From positions 3,562-67,561 of the forward strand of contig BDDD01005037.1 in the NCBI GenBank assembly GCA_001972305.1: a stretch of 64,000 nucleotides of DNA. The letters are read 5' to 3'. Each line of letters starts with the position of its first letter. The first letter of the stretch is position 1. The position numbers were made by a program, and so were the translations under genes. The notes beneath the pieces are model-generated. The model ran no database searches and had not been told where the DNA came from. It saw only the letters and a program-made list of their open reading frames with translations. The stretch comes from Cephalotus follicularis (Eukaryota; Streptophyta; Magnoliopsida; Oxalidales; Cephalotaceae). Of this stretch, positions 33,651 through 44,415 are shown piece after piece.

Positions 33651-33960
33651 TAGTTTATCATGCCCTAGCTGAGGCTAGTAACCTGTGGGATGCTATGTCA
33701 ACGTCGGTGTTGGGCAATGCAAAAGGTGGCTATGTTTTAGCACCTGGACATGCCTACGTGTTGGTGTTAAAACTAGTGCATTCCAATGAAGATTGTGGGT
33801 GTTTAACTTATCTTGATTGTAATGGTTTGTTATGCCCTAGCTAAGGCCATATTGAATCGAGAAACCAAATTTTATGATTGGATCTTGCATTGGATGCAAA
33901 TTGGTAAGATAGCCTACACATTGGATATATTATGGTTTGTTATGCCCTAGCTAAGGCCAT
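33651..33960 (+). repeat. Leader motif copies in element D
   Basis: Three copies of TTATGCCCTAGCTAAGGCC (33651-33675 as a variant, 33823-33850, 33933-33960). The core GCCCTAGCTAAGGC is self-complementary except for one mismatched pair. The motif lies 200-500 bases before the gag ATG and recurs in element G. Confidence 0.75.
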
Positions 33961-34150
33961 AATATGATTGTGATGGATTCCAATCCCCACTAGAAAGTTG
34001 GACTTTTCGAGTTCCATATGGGGGTATGGAATACGATTAGAATAGTGGGAGGAACCATAAGCACTAAAGAACAAGTGTTATGGTTGTCATATATAAAAAT
34101 TAGAATAAATGCTAACTTATCTTTTATTTCTTTATCTAGGTTGCTAGAAA

Positions 34151-35060
34151 ATGGCTTTTCAATCTTCTATGTCCCGCATTCTAGAGACTAACAAATTAGA
34201 GGGCCCTAATTTTCTCGATTGGCACCACAACCTCAAGATCGTCCTAACGACCAATAAAATGGTGTATGTGATGACTGGTGGTCTCCTGCACTAGGTGCAG
34301 ACCCTACGCATGAGGAGTTGGACCGTCTGGCAGAGTGACTAGAGGACAATGAGCAAGCTCGTTGTTTAGCCTTTCTGGGAATGACACTGGAGCTGCAGCG
34401 CCAGCATGAGAAGATGGATTTCTTATCCGCTATACTACTCCATCTTCAAGAGATGTATGGGGCTGAGTCTAGGACTCAAAGGTTCAATTTCTCGCACAGG
34501 CTCATCAAGGCGCAGATGCCAGATGGAGCTTCAGTCCATGATCATGGATTGAAGATGATAGACATGATTGAGCAGCTCGCTCAATTAGGGTTTGTCATGG
34601 ACCACGATCTTTATGTGCATCTTATTTTTACGTCCATTCCTAAGTCGTTCTCATAGTTCTTAGTGAATTTTCATATGAACAAGATAAAACTAACTCTTAC
34701 TGAGTTAATTGCTATGTTGAGAACGGCTGAGGCCGATTTAGACTCTGGAAAGTCAAAGACCACTCCTTACTTCCTCCTACTTCTAGGTCTGCACAAGGAA
34801 AGGGCAGTGCCTCGTCTTCCTATAAAGTGAAGGGCGGTCCCGGGCCTATCAATACAAAAGGCAAGGATAAGAAGAAGCACAGAAGAAGAAGGGCAAGCTT
34901 GGAGCTAGTGGGCGCATTGCCACGAATTGTATGAAGCAGTTGGCGGCTGAGGGTGCCTGTTTTTAGTGTGGCAAGACTGGACACTGGAAGAAAGATTATC
35001 GGGTTGTAGTCTCTATTGATGCTTCGCATGGTGCAAGCACATTAGGTATGCTCATGATTG
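34151..35060 (+). pseudogene. Element D gag
   Basis: The ATG at 34151 opens a frame reading ILETNKLEGPNFLDW, the copia gag start. A stop follows after about 47 residues (VMTGGLLH*). The central capsid frame resumes at 34381 (QHEKMDFLSAILLHLQEMYG and MIEQLAQLGF) and stops at about 34656. A zinc knuckle is visible at about 34958-35000 as CF*CGKTGHWKKDY, with a stop inside and the last Cys changed to Tyr. Confidence 0.85.
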
Positions 35061-35079
35061 AACTAAATCTAGCTTTTAA

Positions 35080-36260
35080 TAGTAGTTCTTCATGGGTATT
35101 GGATACTGGATGTGAAAATAACCTATGCAATTCATTGTAGGGACTAAGAAAAGTTAGAAGGCTTGGAACTGGAGACTTGGACTTGCGGCTTGGGGATGTA
35201 TCTAGGATCATCGCTGAAGTTGTAGGGATTTATGATATTATGTTTGGTAATGGTTCTATATTAACTCTTAATCCTTGTTATTATGTGCTGAACATTGTAA
35301 GAAATATTATAAGTGTTTCATACTTATGTAATTTGGGCTTAGAGCTCAGATTCCAAGACATTCGATGTTTTGCATATTCTGACAATGTTTGTGTCGGCAA
35401 TGGTTTTATCGATAATGGATTATTTGTTTTAAATAGTGTACAATCTAAAATCATGTCCATTGAGCAAAATAATAAGAAAAGACATAGAGAAACTGAGTTA
35501 AATAAAACATATACTTGGCACTATAGACTTGGACATCTTAGTGATGCCAGGCTTACACAGTTAGTTAAGGATAATCTTTTGGATATCCAGGACTTGGAGT
35601 CCTATCCAACGTGTGAATCCTGCTTATTGGGAAAGATGACCAAATCTCCCTTCTCTGGGGAAGGAGAAAGGGCAATGGACTTACTTGGGTTAGTCCATAC
35701 CGACGTATGTGGTCCTATGTTGGTCAGTGCGCGAGGGGGTTATATCTACTTCAAACCTTTACTGATGATTTATCTAGGTTTGTTATGTGTATCTGATGAG
35801 ACACAAGTCAGAATCCTTTGAGAAATTTAAGGAGTTCAGACTTGAAGTAGAAAATCAGACTGGTATGTCAATTAAAATACTTCGGTCGCACCGAGGTGGA
35901 GAGTACATGTCAGCTGAATTCCTAGGTTATCTTAGAGATAACAAAATTCTTTCTCAATGGACACCTCCTGGAACACAAAAACATAACGGTGTGTCCAAAA
36001 GAAGGAATCGAACCTTGTTGGACATGGTTCGATCTATGATGTCTTTTACTGACATTCCCACCTATCTCTGAGGATATGCCCTAGATACAACTGCCTATAT
36101 CTTGAATCAGATTCCTTCAAAATGTGTACCGTCCACCCTATACCAGTTATGGTCAGGGAGGAAACCTGACCTGAGCCATTTAAAGGTTTGGGGCTATCCA
36201 GCTTATGTCAAGAGGCTTGACGAAGATAAGCTGCGAGCGCGGTCAGACGGTTGCTAGTTT
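35080..36260 (+). pseudogene. Element D protease and integrase
   Basis: Protease active site SWVLDTGC at about 35095-35115, with a stop soon after. Pre-integrase and the HHCC zinc region follow (TWHYRLGHLSDARL, CESCLLGKMTKSPF), then core pieces VHTDVCGPM and RSHRGGEYMS, and the HNGVSKRRNRTLLDMVRSMM helix that carries the catalytic Glu region. A frame change near 35790 splits the core. Further stops occur at about 36071 and 36255. Confidence 0.88.
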
Positions 36261-38190
36261 GTGGGGTATCCTAAAGAAACCAAAGGATACTTCTTCTACA
36301 ATCCTAGAGAACAAAGGATATTTGTTTCGCGAAATGCTGTGTTCCTAGAGAAGGAATACCTTCTTGAAGGAAACCGTGGGAGTCAAGTGGAACTCAAGGA
36401 GTTGCCACAAGTAGAGACCACGCAGGAAATGGAGGAGTTGGGGGTTGGACCTTCAACAGACATAGTTGAGATTGGATCTTAAGCTGAGAATGGATCTCAG
36501 TTAGGCAAAGCTTCTTTGAGGAGATCAGGCTGGATTTCATTAGCACCTGAGAGGTATGGTTTCCTCATGGATGGTACTGATGAGGTCAACATCATTGAAG
36601 ACGATGAACCTACAAGCTATCAGGAGGCAGTGCAGGGTACTGAATCTGACGCATGCTTATGAGCCATGAAATCTAAAATGGATTCCATGTACACCAACCA
36701 GGTTTGGAATTTTCTTGAAGCACCCGAAGGCATAGTGCCTATTGGCTGCAAATGGATATTAAAAAAGAAGATGAACGTGGATGGAAAAAATGAGACATAT
36801 AAAGCTTGATTTGTGGCGAAAGGGTATAGACAGTGACATGGTGTCGACTATACTGAGACATTCTCACCTATCGCCATGCTCAAATCCATTCGGATTTTGG
36901 TTGCGATTGCCGCTCATTATGATTATGAGATATGGAAAATGGATGTCAAGACGACATTTTTAAATGGGTGACTTGAAGAGGACATTTATATGTCCCAACC
37001 CGAGGGGTTTACATCTATCGAGCATCCACACATGGTGTGCAAGCTCGAACGGTCCATTTATGGACTTAAGCAAGCATATCGCAGCTGGAATATACATTTT
37101 GATGAAGCAGTTAAATCTTTTGACTTCATTAAAAATGTAGATGAGTCTTGTGTTTATCGAAAGCAAGAAGGGCCTAATATCACTTTCTTAGTGTTGTACG
37201 TGGATGACATCCTGCTCATTGGGAATGATGTAGGAATGTTGCCATCTGCGAAAGTATGGCTAGCTAAGAACTTTTCCATGAAGGATTTGGGAGAAGCCAC
37301 CAATATACTAGGTATTAGGATCTACATGGATAGGTCCAATAGGTTGCTTAGGCTTTCCCAAAGCCAGTACATCAGCAAGGTGCTGAAGAGGTTTAGCATG
37401 GAGAATTCCAAGAGAGACCTATTGCCAATAGGTGAAGGAATTCTACTTTCTCGAAAGATATCTCCACAGACAGCTGAAGAGAGAACACTCATGAGTCGGA
37501 TGCCTTATGCTTCTGCAGTATGGTTGATCATGTATGCCATGTTATGTACTAGGCATGATGTTGCAAATGCCCTGGGTATGGCAAGCCATTTTTTGTCTGA
37601 TCCCGGTGAGAAGCATTGGGAAGTGTCAAGGGAATCCTGAAGTACCTTAGAAGGACTCAGGATATCTTCTTGATATATGGAAAGGATAGTGAGTTGAAAT
37701 TGGAGGGCTATACAGACTCCAGTTTTGATAGTGATCCTGATGATCACAAATTAGTCTCTATGTATGTTTTTGTACTGAATGGAGGAGCTGTGAGCTGACG
37801 CAGTTCCAAACAGGAAACAAAAGTGGATTCCATAACAGAAGCCGAGTACATAGCAACCTTAGGTGCCGCCAAGGAGGGTGTATGGATGTGAAAGTTCATC
37901 ACTGAACTCGGGGTTGTTCCTATAATTAGCAATCCGATTATAATATACTGTGACAATAATGGGGCTGTAGCACAAGCCAAGGAACCACGGTCTCCCCAGC
38001 GATCCAAACACATCGAGCGACGCTATCATTTGATTTGATAGATCATTGGTAGGGGAGATATTCAGCTTGAGAGAGTCTCCTTAGGGGAGAGCACAGCAGA
38101 TCCACTGACAAAGGCAATGGGCACAAAGGCTTTGGAGCGTTATCGTGGGACGATGGGCTTAGGCTATAAGAGTGCATGGCTTGAGGGTCA
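36261..38190 (+). pseudogene. Element D reverse transcriptase and RNase H
   Basis: RT blocks: GCKWILKKKMNVDGK, YEIWKMDVKTTFLNG followed by a stop, SQPEGF, LERSIYGLKQA, and catalytic LYVDDILLIG at about 37190-37220. RNase H follows with YTDSSF, ITEAEYIATLGAAKEGVWM and YCDNNGAVAQAKEPRS, then HIERRYHLI, ADPLTKAMG and the usual tail before the polypurine tract. At least six stops and a frame change near 37630 are present. Position and order match copia pol. Confidence 0.9.
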
Positions 38191-38200
38191 AGTGGGAGAT
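38191..38200 (+). other. Polypurine tract, element D
   Basis: AGTGGGAGAT lies directly before the 3' LTR start TGTTAGATAG, the usual copia arrangement. Confidence 0.8.
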
Positions 38201-39980
38201 TGTTAGATAGGGTGACTCGACAAGCCATTGTATGGGCTTATGTATCGGAGCTATACAAACAATCTTTTTCCATATATATGACATGTGCTAATTTGTTTAT
38301 ATTAATTATGACAATATCACTTGTGTTTTATCACTTAATCGAAGTAGTCTAAATAACACTACATACACTTGTGATGCCTGACATAAGGTTCGATGCCAAG
38401 CATAGAGGCAGTGAGATTGGCTACCTTATTCCTTATGTCGAATTAGTTCCAAGTCATAGGTTCATTTTGTGGGCATTAGTGAACTGGATAGACTTACGCG
38501 TGTGTCACCTGCTTTTGGGAATTGGAGGATCGATTCTCTCACTACCATCTGTGTTGTGACACTAGAGAAAATACGGGGTGCGCGCTTGGAGCTTGTGCAC
38601 TGAACATGACCTGCGTAGGAGACACTATTTGGATAGTCTCTATTCTTGTGTCGGTAGTGACTTCTACTTGTTGTGGTTGTGTATAAGTGCTAGTCACTTA
38701 GCGAGTTCTCAAAATCGTCTGATCCTTGGACCTGAGCGACTACTCTATATTGTATGGAGACGGTTCTGCTTTGATCTCCACCTTATCCAGTTCTTACGCG
38801 GGGCTGGAAATCGGGTGGTCTTTGGGTATAATTGAATCTATACAAATATAAGCGAGTGCGCAATATGAGATTGTCACACCTGAACTAAGGTGATCTGCCC
38901 TATTATGGTCTAATTGTACTTCGGACTAATGAAATCCTTGGCCAAGGTTGAAGTGGATTGAAAATTGGATTTCCGGAGAGTCTACCAAAGGTCCTAGTAA
39001 TGATCAGATATTTTAGCCATTGAGGTATTATCTAGGGTTGTCACGTATCCTTACCCTGCACCTTAATCGGGGCCAAGTACGATCAGGGATTATACTACAC
39101 ACGAATCGACGACTCAAAAACTCTCGCTTTACGGTGCTGTGTAATAAATCATGAGAAAATTAATTAGATTAATCTTCCATCTAGATAATATTGGATATTA
39201 GTCTGAAAGCATTTTAAATAGGTTTGGGACAATTTAGGATGACTTAACCGAACCCTAGGGGTATTTCGGTAAATTATGAACACTACCGGTTTTAACCGAG
39301 ATTTTAAAGGGTCCCTACTCGATAATGATTTCTTCATAAATATGTTGGACATATTTAGTCGTGGTGACAATTATAAAATCAAATATTTGTTAGGTGGATT
39401 TTGTGAATTGTGTCATCGTTAAATGGTAACACATTTGCTTGATCTTATTTAATTAATATTCGAAGTGATATGCGGCATCACTAAAATGAGTATGACTCAT
39501 TTAAGTAATTTTTGGCTGTTTTCTTTGAGAAGTGGACATGTGTTATACAAAGAATGAGTTGGACTCATTTTTGACACATGTAAGGCCAGTCCACTAACAA
39601 ATGAAGTGCGAACGTGTTTTTCCTGTATAAGCGTCAACACCTTTAGCAAAAGCCACAACGCTTAGTGTCTAAGCGTGAAAAATGAAATACAGAGTTTGTG
39701 CTCTTCTCTTGACAGGGCACAACGTCACAAATGATGCGGGCACGTTCTTCTCCCACTCCCAGACGTTTTCCTTCTCGGAGAAAAAGAGGGCAGACGTGGG
39801 TGAAGTGGTAAGCGTTTTCTTAGAGAAAATAGCATATAAAAAAAGGAGAGTGATAGTGTCGTGGGGTACGATATTGTTGGCGTCAAAAACAGAGAACAAA
39901 ATTGGCTTGGTGCCTACGATTCCTCTCTTCTCCCTCACTGATTTTTGTTCACCAAATTTGGAGCTAACCTGAGGTGGATT
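38201..39980 (+). repeat. 3' LTR of element D, truncated by CACTA
   Basis: Collinear with 29883-31652 and stops exactly after GGTGGATT, where CACTACAAGAAAAAGGG begins. The remaining LTR sequence does not reappear on the far side of the CACTA element. Confidence 0.88.
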
Positions 39981-40260
39981 CACTACAAGAAAAAGGGTTT
40001 TTTTGAAACGCACCCTTTTGAAACGGTAGCTACCTTACATTTCAAAAGGGTGGGCCTTTTGAAATGGCTAAGACTTAACCGTTTCAAAAGGTATGCACAT
40101 TTTGAAACGAAACATTTCAACCGTTTCAAAAGGTGCGTATCTTTTGAAAAAGTAGACATTTACCATTTCAAAAGGTGCACCTTTTTGAAACGGCAGATGT
40201 CTATCGTTTCAAAAGGTATGCGCCTTTTGAAACGGTGATTCTCAACCTTTTCAATAGGTG
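39981..40260 (+). repeat. CACTA left terminus and subterminal repeats
   Basis: The terminal CACTACAAGAAAAAGGG is followed by about twelve copies of TTTTGAAACGG or its complement CCGTTTCAAAAGG, alternating in direction. In this superfamily such repeats are transposase binding sites. Confidence 0.9.
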
Positions 40261-40473
40261 CATCGAAATTACAATCTCAGTTACTTTCACAATCTGTGTC
40301 AAATCCGCACGTCCCCAATCTTTGTCTCTTACTCCAATCTCTGTCTCTCTCGCTCTCAACACCAACGGCAACGACCTCTCCTCCTCCTCTCCTCTCAATC
40401 TCAAAGGCACCTATCCTCTCTCTCAGTCATTACTCAACAGTTGATAGCGGACGATCGACAGAGCAAAACCATC

Positions 40474-40645
40474 ACGTCGTCGTGGTGCTTCGTGCTGAGG
40501 ATCGAGGACGGGTCCAGGAAGCACGCATTCATTGGGCTAGGGTTCGCGGAGAGGAACGAGGCCTTTGTTTTCAACATGACATTGTCGGATCACGAGAAGC
40601 ACATTAGGAGAGAGAACGAGGAGGCGGTGGAGACAGCGGTGGAAA
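40474..40645 (+). pseudogene. NECAP-like gene fragment, copy 1
   Basis: Translates as SSWCFVLRIEDGSRKHAFIG, then LGFAERNEAFVFNMTLSDHE and KHIRREN. This matches the conserved PH-like domain of adaptin-ear-binding coat-associated proteins (NECAP), which act in clathrin-coated vesicle formation. The segment aligns with copy 2 at 42847, but its 3' part of the exon is deleted and it runs into ATTTTTTTTGCTC, which in copy 2 is intron sequence. It lacks the rest of the protein and is not expected to work. Confidence 0.85.
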
Positions 40646-40838
40646 TTTTTTTTGCTCCTCTCTCCCATGATTCACTATTTAAGGTACTTTTACTTTGACG
40701 TGAACATGTTGTGACATTGTCTTTGTTTGGAACTATCTTCAGGAAATTTCAATGTCCTATTTCTTCTTTTATTTTAACAGGAAGCATTTTAATTCTTTAA
40801 TGTTTTTGGCTGTCGATTGGTGGATCCATTAACTACAG

Positions 40839-42565
40839 ATTTGAGAAATATGAATACTTTGGAGAAGGTATGAATTCCTGGCAGCATGCTATACTAATTT
40901 TTCTCGTGAGATACTATCAATAGGGACTTATTACTTGCATCCCATATTCTGCAATCCTCTTAAATATATGTACTTATGAATGATTCTGCAGATAATGAGG
41001 CAGAGACGAATCGAGAGAGGAGCCTTAACTCTTGCTTATGCTCATCTCAAATGCTTAAGATGTGGTCTAGTATGATGGTCTGGACTGGAATGCTAGTCTG
41101 GAATGCTACTTTGGTTGCTGGTCTGGTGTGGAGTTCAGTTGCCTACTAGTCTGAAATGATTCATTGGTTGCTGGTCTGGTGTGGAGTTAGCTGCCCGGTG
41201 GAGATGGCCCTTTTATGATGAAGTGATCTGTTGTGATGCCGTGTTTGTGGTGCTGGTTGATTGAGGCTATCTGCTAGTAGCCTACAGATCTGCCTGCTAT
41301 CTTGCATGCAGGTGGAGCATGCTGGGGTCAGTTGGGATGGTCTGCTACTGGTTTGGTAAGTTGGCTTGGTATCTGGAGCACAGCTGCTATGATGGTCTGT
41401 GTTGACGTTTAAGTCTCAATCCTTGTTTTGATGATAACCTATTTGCATCTAACTAAGTTGATTTATGTGCAAGGAATTACAAGTTGAATATCAAAGTCTA
41501 AATGCCATCTGCAGACAAAGAAGTCGACTCCTTTCCTAAAAGCATCGACTCCTTTCATTCCTTGTGTCATGTGGTCTGGTGGTAAGCCTTCAAACCTTAT
41601 GTAACTTGTTCTATATTAAGTAACCTGGAGTGTTTTTCATGTAAGGACAGCCTTGTGTTGTCTCAACTTGCTACGTACTGCTACTGCTGTTGGTCTCAAC
41701 TTGGATGTCTCATCATCAAAAGCACTGGTTGATTCACTCGATCAAGCAGTGGTAAGCTTTTATATCATTTCAAGTTTGCTTTGCTGGCACTGGGCCCTAC
41801 TCTTTTACTGTCAATGTCACCCAAAGAATCTGGCTTCTCGGTTTGATTCATATTAATCTTCTTGGTAGCTAGGTCACATTTTTTCCACTTTTGTGCGCAT
41901 ATTGGCTTGTCAAGCTTCTGAGTTGCTACCTAGTTGTTCTTTCCAGATTTTTAATTCATTAGTTTGTTCTATAGGAAACGTTGTGGTTTTATCTTAGTAA
42001 CATTTCATTTTCCTTTCTATAGAAAAAAATATTGAAACAAGCCTAATGGCTAACACAGGTTAATCGCATTACATTTTCCTTTTTCCTCCTGTCCTTTCTC
42101 TTTGTTAGTTCTTATTCAAAATAATTTTATTGGTCAGGGTGATGATCCATACTTCAACAAGCTAATCTGCATTCTGGCAACTAGATGCATGACGCAGGTA
42201 ATTTCACATGAATAATTGAATTAGTCTCAATATTGAGGCATCTCTAAAACAAATTGTTTTGCCTTGTAACTACATTTCAGGCGGTCTATTTCTGTAGCAG
42301 GGATCTCAGCCCTCCAGAATTTCATCATTATGGGATTGCATCACCGTTATATACTCATTTCACTTCTCCTATTAGAAGATATGTTGGTCAGTGAGAATGT
42401 TAGCTTTGTGATGCTTACTTTGGTGTTTGAATTATTGTAATTTGGGTTTTGTATTTTTCCTTCTTGCAGATGTCATTGTGCACAGGTTGCTTGCAGCGTC
42501 TTTAGGGATATGCAAGCTTCCACCAGTATTTCAAGACAGAAGTCAACTCACCAATGTCGCTGACA
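40839..42565 (+). pseudogene. RRP44/DIS3-like exosome nuclease fragment, six exons with introns
   Basis: Collinear exon pieces encode the RNB catalytic region of plant RRP44: 40839-40867 (LRNMNTLEK), 40992 to about 41063 (IMRQRRIERGALTLA), 41651-41751 (GLNLDVSSSKALVDSLDQAV), 42138-42197 (DPYFNKLICILATRCMTQ), 42281-42386 ([25 protein letters not shown]) and 42470-42565 (DVIVHRLLAASLGI, KLPPVFQDRSQLT). Most are bounded by AG acceptors and GT donors in phase, so the copy was taken from genomic DNA, not mRNA. The N-terminal PIN and OB domains, the catalytic Asp cluster and the S1 domain are absent, and other sequence has entered the second visible intron. It is a captured gene fragment, not a functional gene. 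Confidence 0.88.
41402..41566 (+). repeat. Fragment of SIRE-type LTR inside the RRP44 fragment
   Basis: TGTTGACGTTTAAGTCTCAA and what follows match, in the opposite orientation, the LTR end of element E (revcomp of 43770 leftward). The match includes a GTCGACTCC unit and ends near 41566. It is an older, truncated relative of E in an intron of the captured gene. Confidence 0.75.
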
Positions 42566-42846
42566 GTAAGAATTCTTCCCTGTTATAATTTGTTATGCTA
42601 GAAGCAAGAATTATCATATTGGTAGCTAGCGTGTATACCTAAATCACATAAAGTGGGAGTGACCGAGTGAGTGCAAGAGTCAGAAATCCAAAACAAGAGC
42701 TTATCAAGAGTGCGATTAGCTGCTCAGGGCCGTTACCATATATCATAATGGCTTGGTCAATATCTAAGGATGTAGTTACAAGGGAATTTTGATTAAGGGT
42801 ATCAGTAGCGAACACAAAAGTATTTAAGGCCTCGTCCTAGTACTTA

Positions 42847-43050
42847 GTGCTAAGGATCGAGGACGGGTCCGGGGAGCGCACCTTCATTGGGCTAGGGTTC
42901 GTGGAGAGGAATGAGGCCTTCGATTTCAATGTGGCGTTGTCGGATAACGAGAAGCACGTTAGGAGAGAGAACGAGGAGGTTGGTGGAGACAGCGGTGGTG
43001 ATTGTCAATATCATATTGACATTCACCCTACTGTCAATCATAGATTGAAG
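42847..43050 (+). pseudogene. NECAP-like gene fragment, copy 2
   Basis: Reads VLRIEDGSGERTFIGLGF, VERNEAFDFNVALSDNEKH and, after an acidic linker, HIDIHPTVNHRLK, a block typical of plant NECAP proteins. The exon ends AAG|GTGTAA, a plausible donor; a reading frame carried past it stops after one residue. It is roughly 85-90 percent like copy 1 by eye. It lacks the beginning of the gene and everything downstream. Confidence 0.87.
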
Positions 43051-43198
43051 GTGTAATTTTTTTGCTCTTCATTGTCTTGTTTTTTGGTGTATTTACCTTT
43101 CTGTTTTTAATTCATTTTGATGCAAATTGTGTTATCTTGTGGGTGACAGTCGACCCCCAAGAGTGCTCTGTCAACGCTTAATGAAACCTGAATAAACC

Positions 43199-43770
43199 TT
43201 TCCCGGGTCTTGTTCATTTAAAAAGACGTCGACTTCTTTTCAAAAGGCGTCGATGTCTTTTCTGGGAAATCTCCAGGTATTGACACATGAACATCACGTC
43301 GATTTCTTCTGTAAGAGTCGATGTGTTTTTTGGGAAATCCAGGTTGCTCTAGGAAGATGTCGATGTTCATTGAAAGGCGTCGATTCGTACGAACGTCGAT
43401 GTCTTTGCCTTTAGAAGTCGATGTCATTGCACGAAAATGTCCTGTAACTTTGGCACCTAAAAGCGTCGATGTCTTTGAGTTAGGGATCGACTTCTTTCGT
43501 ACGGACGTCGATGTTTTTGCCTTTAGAAGTCTTTGTCTCCTTGTGAAATTGTCCTGTAACTTTAGGCATGAAAGGCGTCGATGTCTTCTTGAAAGGCGTC
43601 GATGTCTTTCTGTACGGACGTCGACTTCTTCCCTGGAAGGTCAATGTCTTTTGTCCTGCATATAGTATTTTTGCTTTGGTACTTATTTTGTAATTCCTTG
43701 CACATCAAGTAGATTTGTTAAATGCAAATATGTTATCATCAAAACAAGGATTGAGACTAAATAGTCAACA
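43199..43770 (-). repeat. 3' LTR of element E with AAGGCGTCGATGTCTTT array
   Basis: On the minus strand it starts TGTTGACTATTTAGTCTC right after the polypurine tract. About fifteen motif units (GGCGTCGATGTCTTT, ACGTCGACTTCTTT and similar) occupy 43219-43650. It matches 48226-48803 at roughly 95 percent or better by eye. The outer end is short compared with the right copy. Confidence 0.85.
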
Positions 43771-43784
43771 ATCTCCCCCTTTTT
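43771..43784 (-). other. Polypurine tract, element E
   Basis: The minus strand reads AAAAAGGGGGAGAT directly before the LTR start TGTTGAC. Confidence 0.88.
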
Positions 43785-44415
43785 AATGATGACAAAAATT
43801 TGCTCAAAAGGCAAGAATTAAAGTTATACAATTTTAAGAAACATAAGAGAAAATAAATATGCAGAGATTATATTGAATATGCAATATTCAAATGAGTCAT
43901 AAGTTATGCTTCCTTGAACATTTTCTCCAAAAAGTGAGACTTTTCTCCAAGTTACCATTAACTTGAGAGCTTAAGCTCTAAACTCCCTTTTGTTCTCCCC
44001 CTTTGACGCTAACATATATTTTGAGCTTATTCTCCCCCTTTTTTGTATAGCATCAAAAAGTACTACAAAAAGGCAGAAAATGTTAGCTCCCCCTTAATAT
44101 AAGGAAGGGTGAAAAGAGTGAGAATAGGCATTTGCATAAAAATATCAAGGTATCGGCAATAAATATTAGAAACTAATTGAATAATGTCAATTGAATAAAA
44201 GAAACCACATTTATACAACATATTATATCATATACTCATTCATTCAATACCACAATTATATCATAAATCAAAAACATAAACATTAATTCACAACATCATT
44301 TCATGAAATTTAAACATTTTATTAATATCATAAAAACATTGTCTTTTACAAACAGAAAATACAATTGAACATCAAGGTTCAACAAAAAACAACAACAAAA
44401 ACAGCAACAAAATAG

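Larger units (their letters stand above)
29883..39980 (+). mobile_element. Ty1/copia element D
   Basis: LTRs start TGTTAGATAGGG at 29883 and 38201. Between them lie a primer-binding site, a 2-kb leader, gag, protease, integrase, RT and RNase H in the copia order, and a polypurine tract. Integrase lies before RT, which separates it from the gypsy elements. The coding region has many stops and frame changes. The two LTRs differ visibly (about one base in eight over the first 100 bp), so this is an old insertion. The 3' LTR is cut by the CACTA transposon. Confidence 0.9.

Noticed and set aside
40258-40698. Plus-strand frames treated as a complete small gene
   Set aside because: Only the part from 40474 matches NECAP. 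The upstream part is CT-rich CACTA sequence in other frames and no full domain is present.
41090-41400. Recurring GCTGGTCTGG words as a structured repeat array
   Set aside because: Spacing is irregular, only a few copies are present, and the stretch is simple intron-like sequence within the captured gene region. I could not define a unit.
43219-43665. GTCGATG repeats considered as a CRISPR array
   Set aside because: Units are short, degenerate and irregularly spaced, with no conserved repeat-spacer structure or cas genes. The sequence is a plant LTR.
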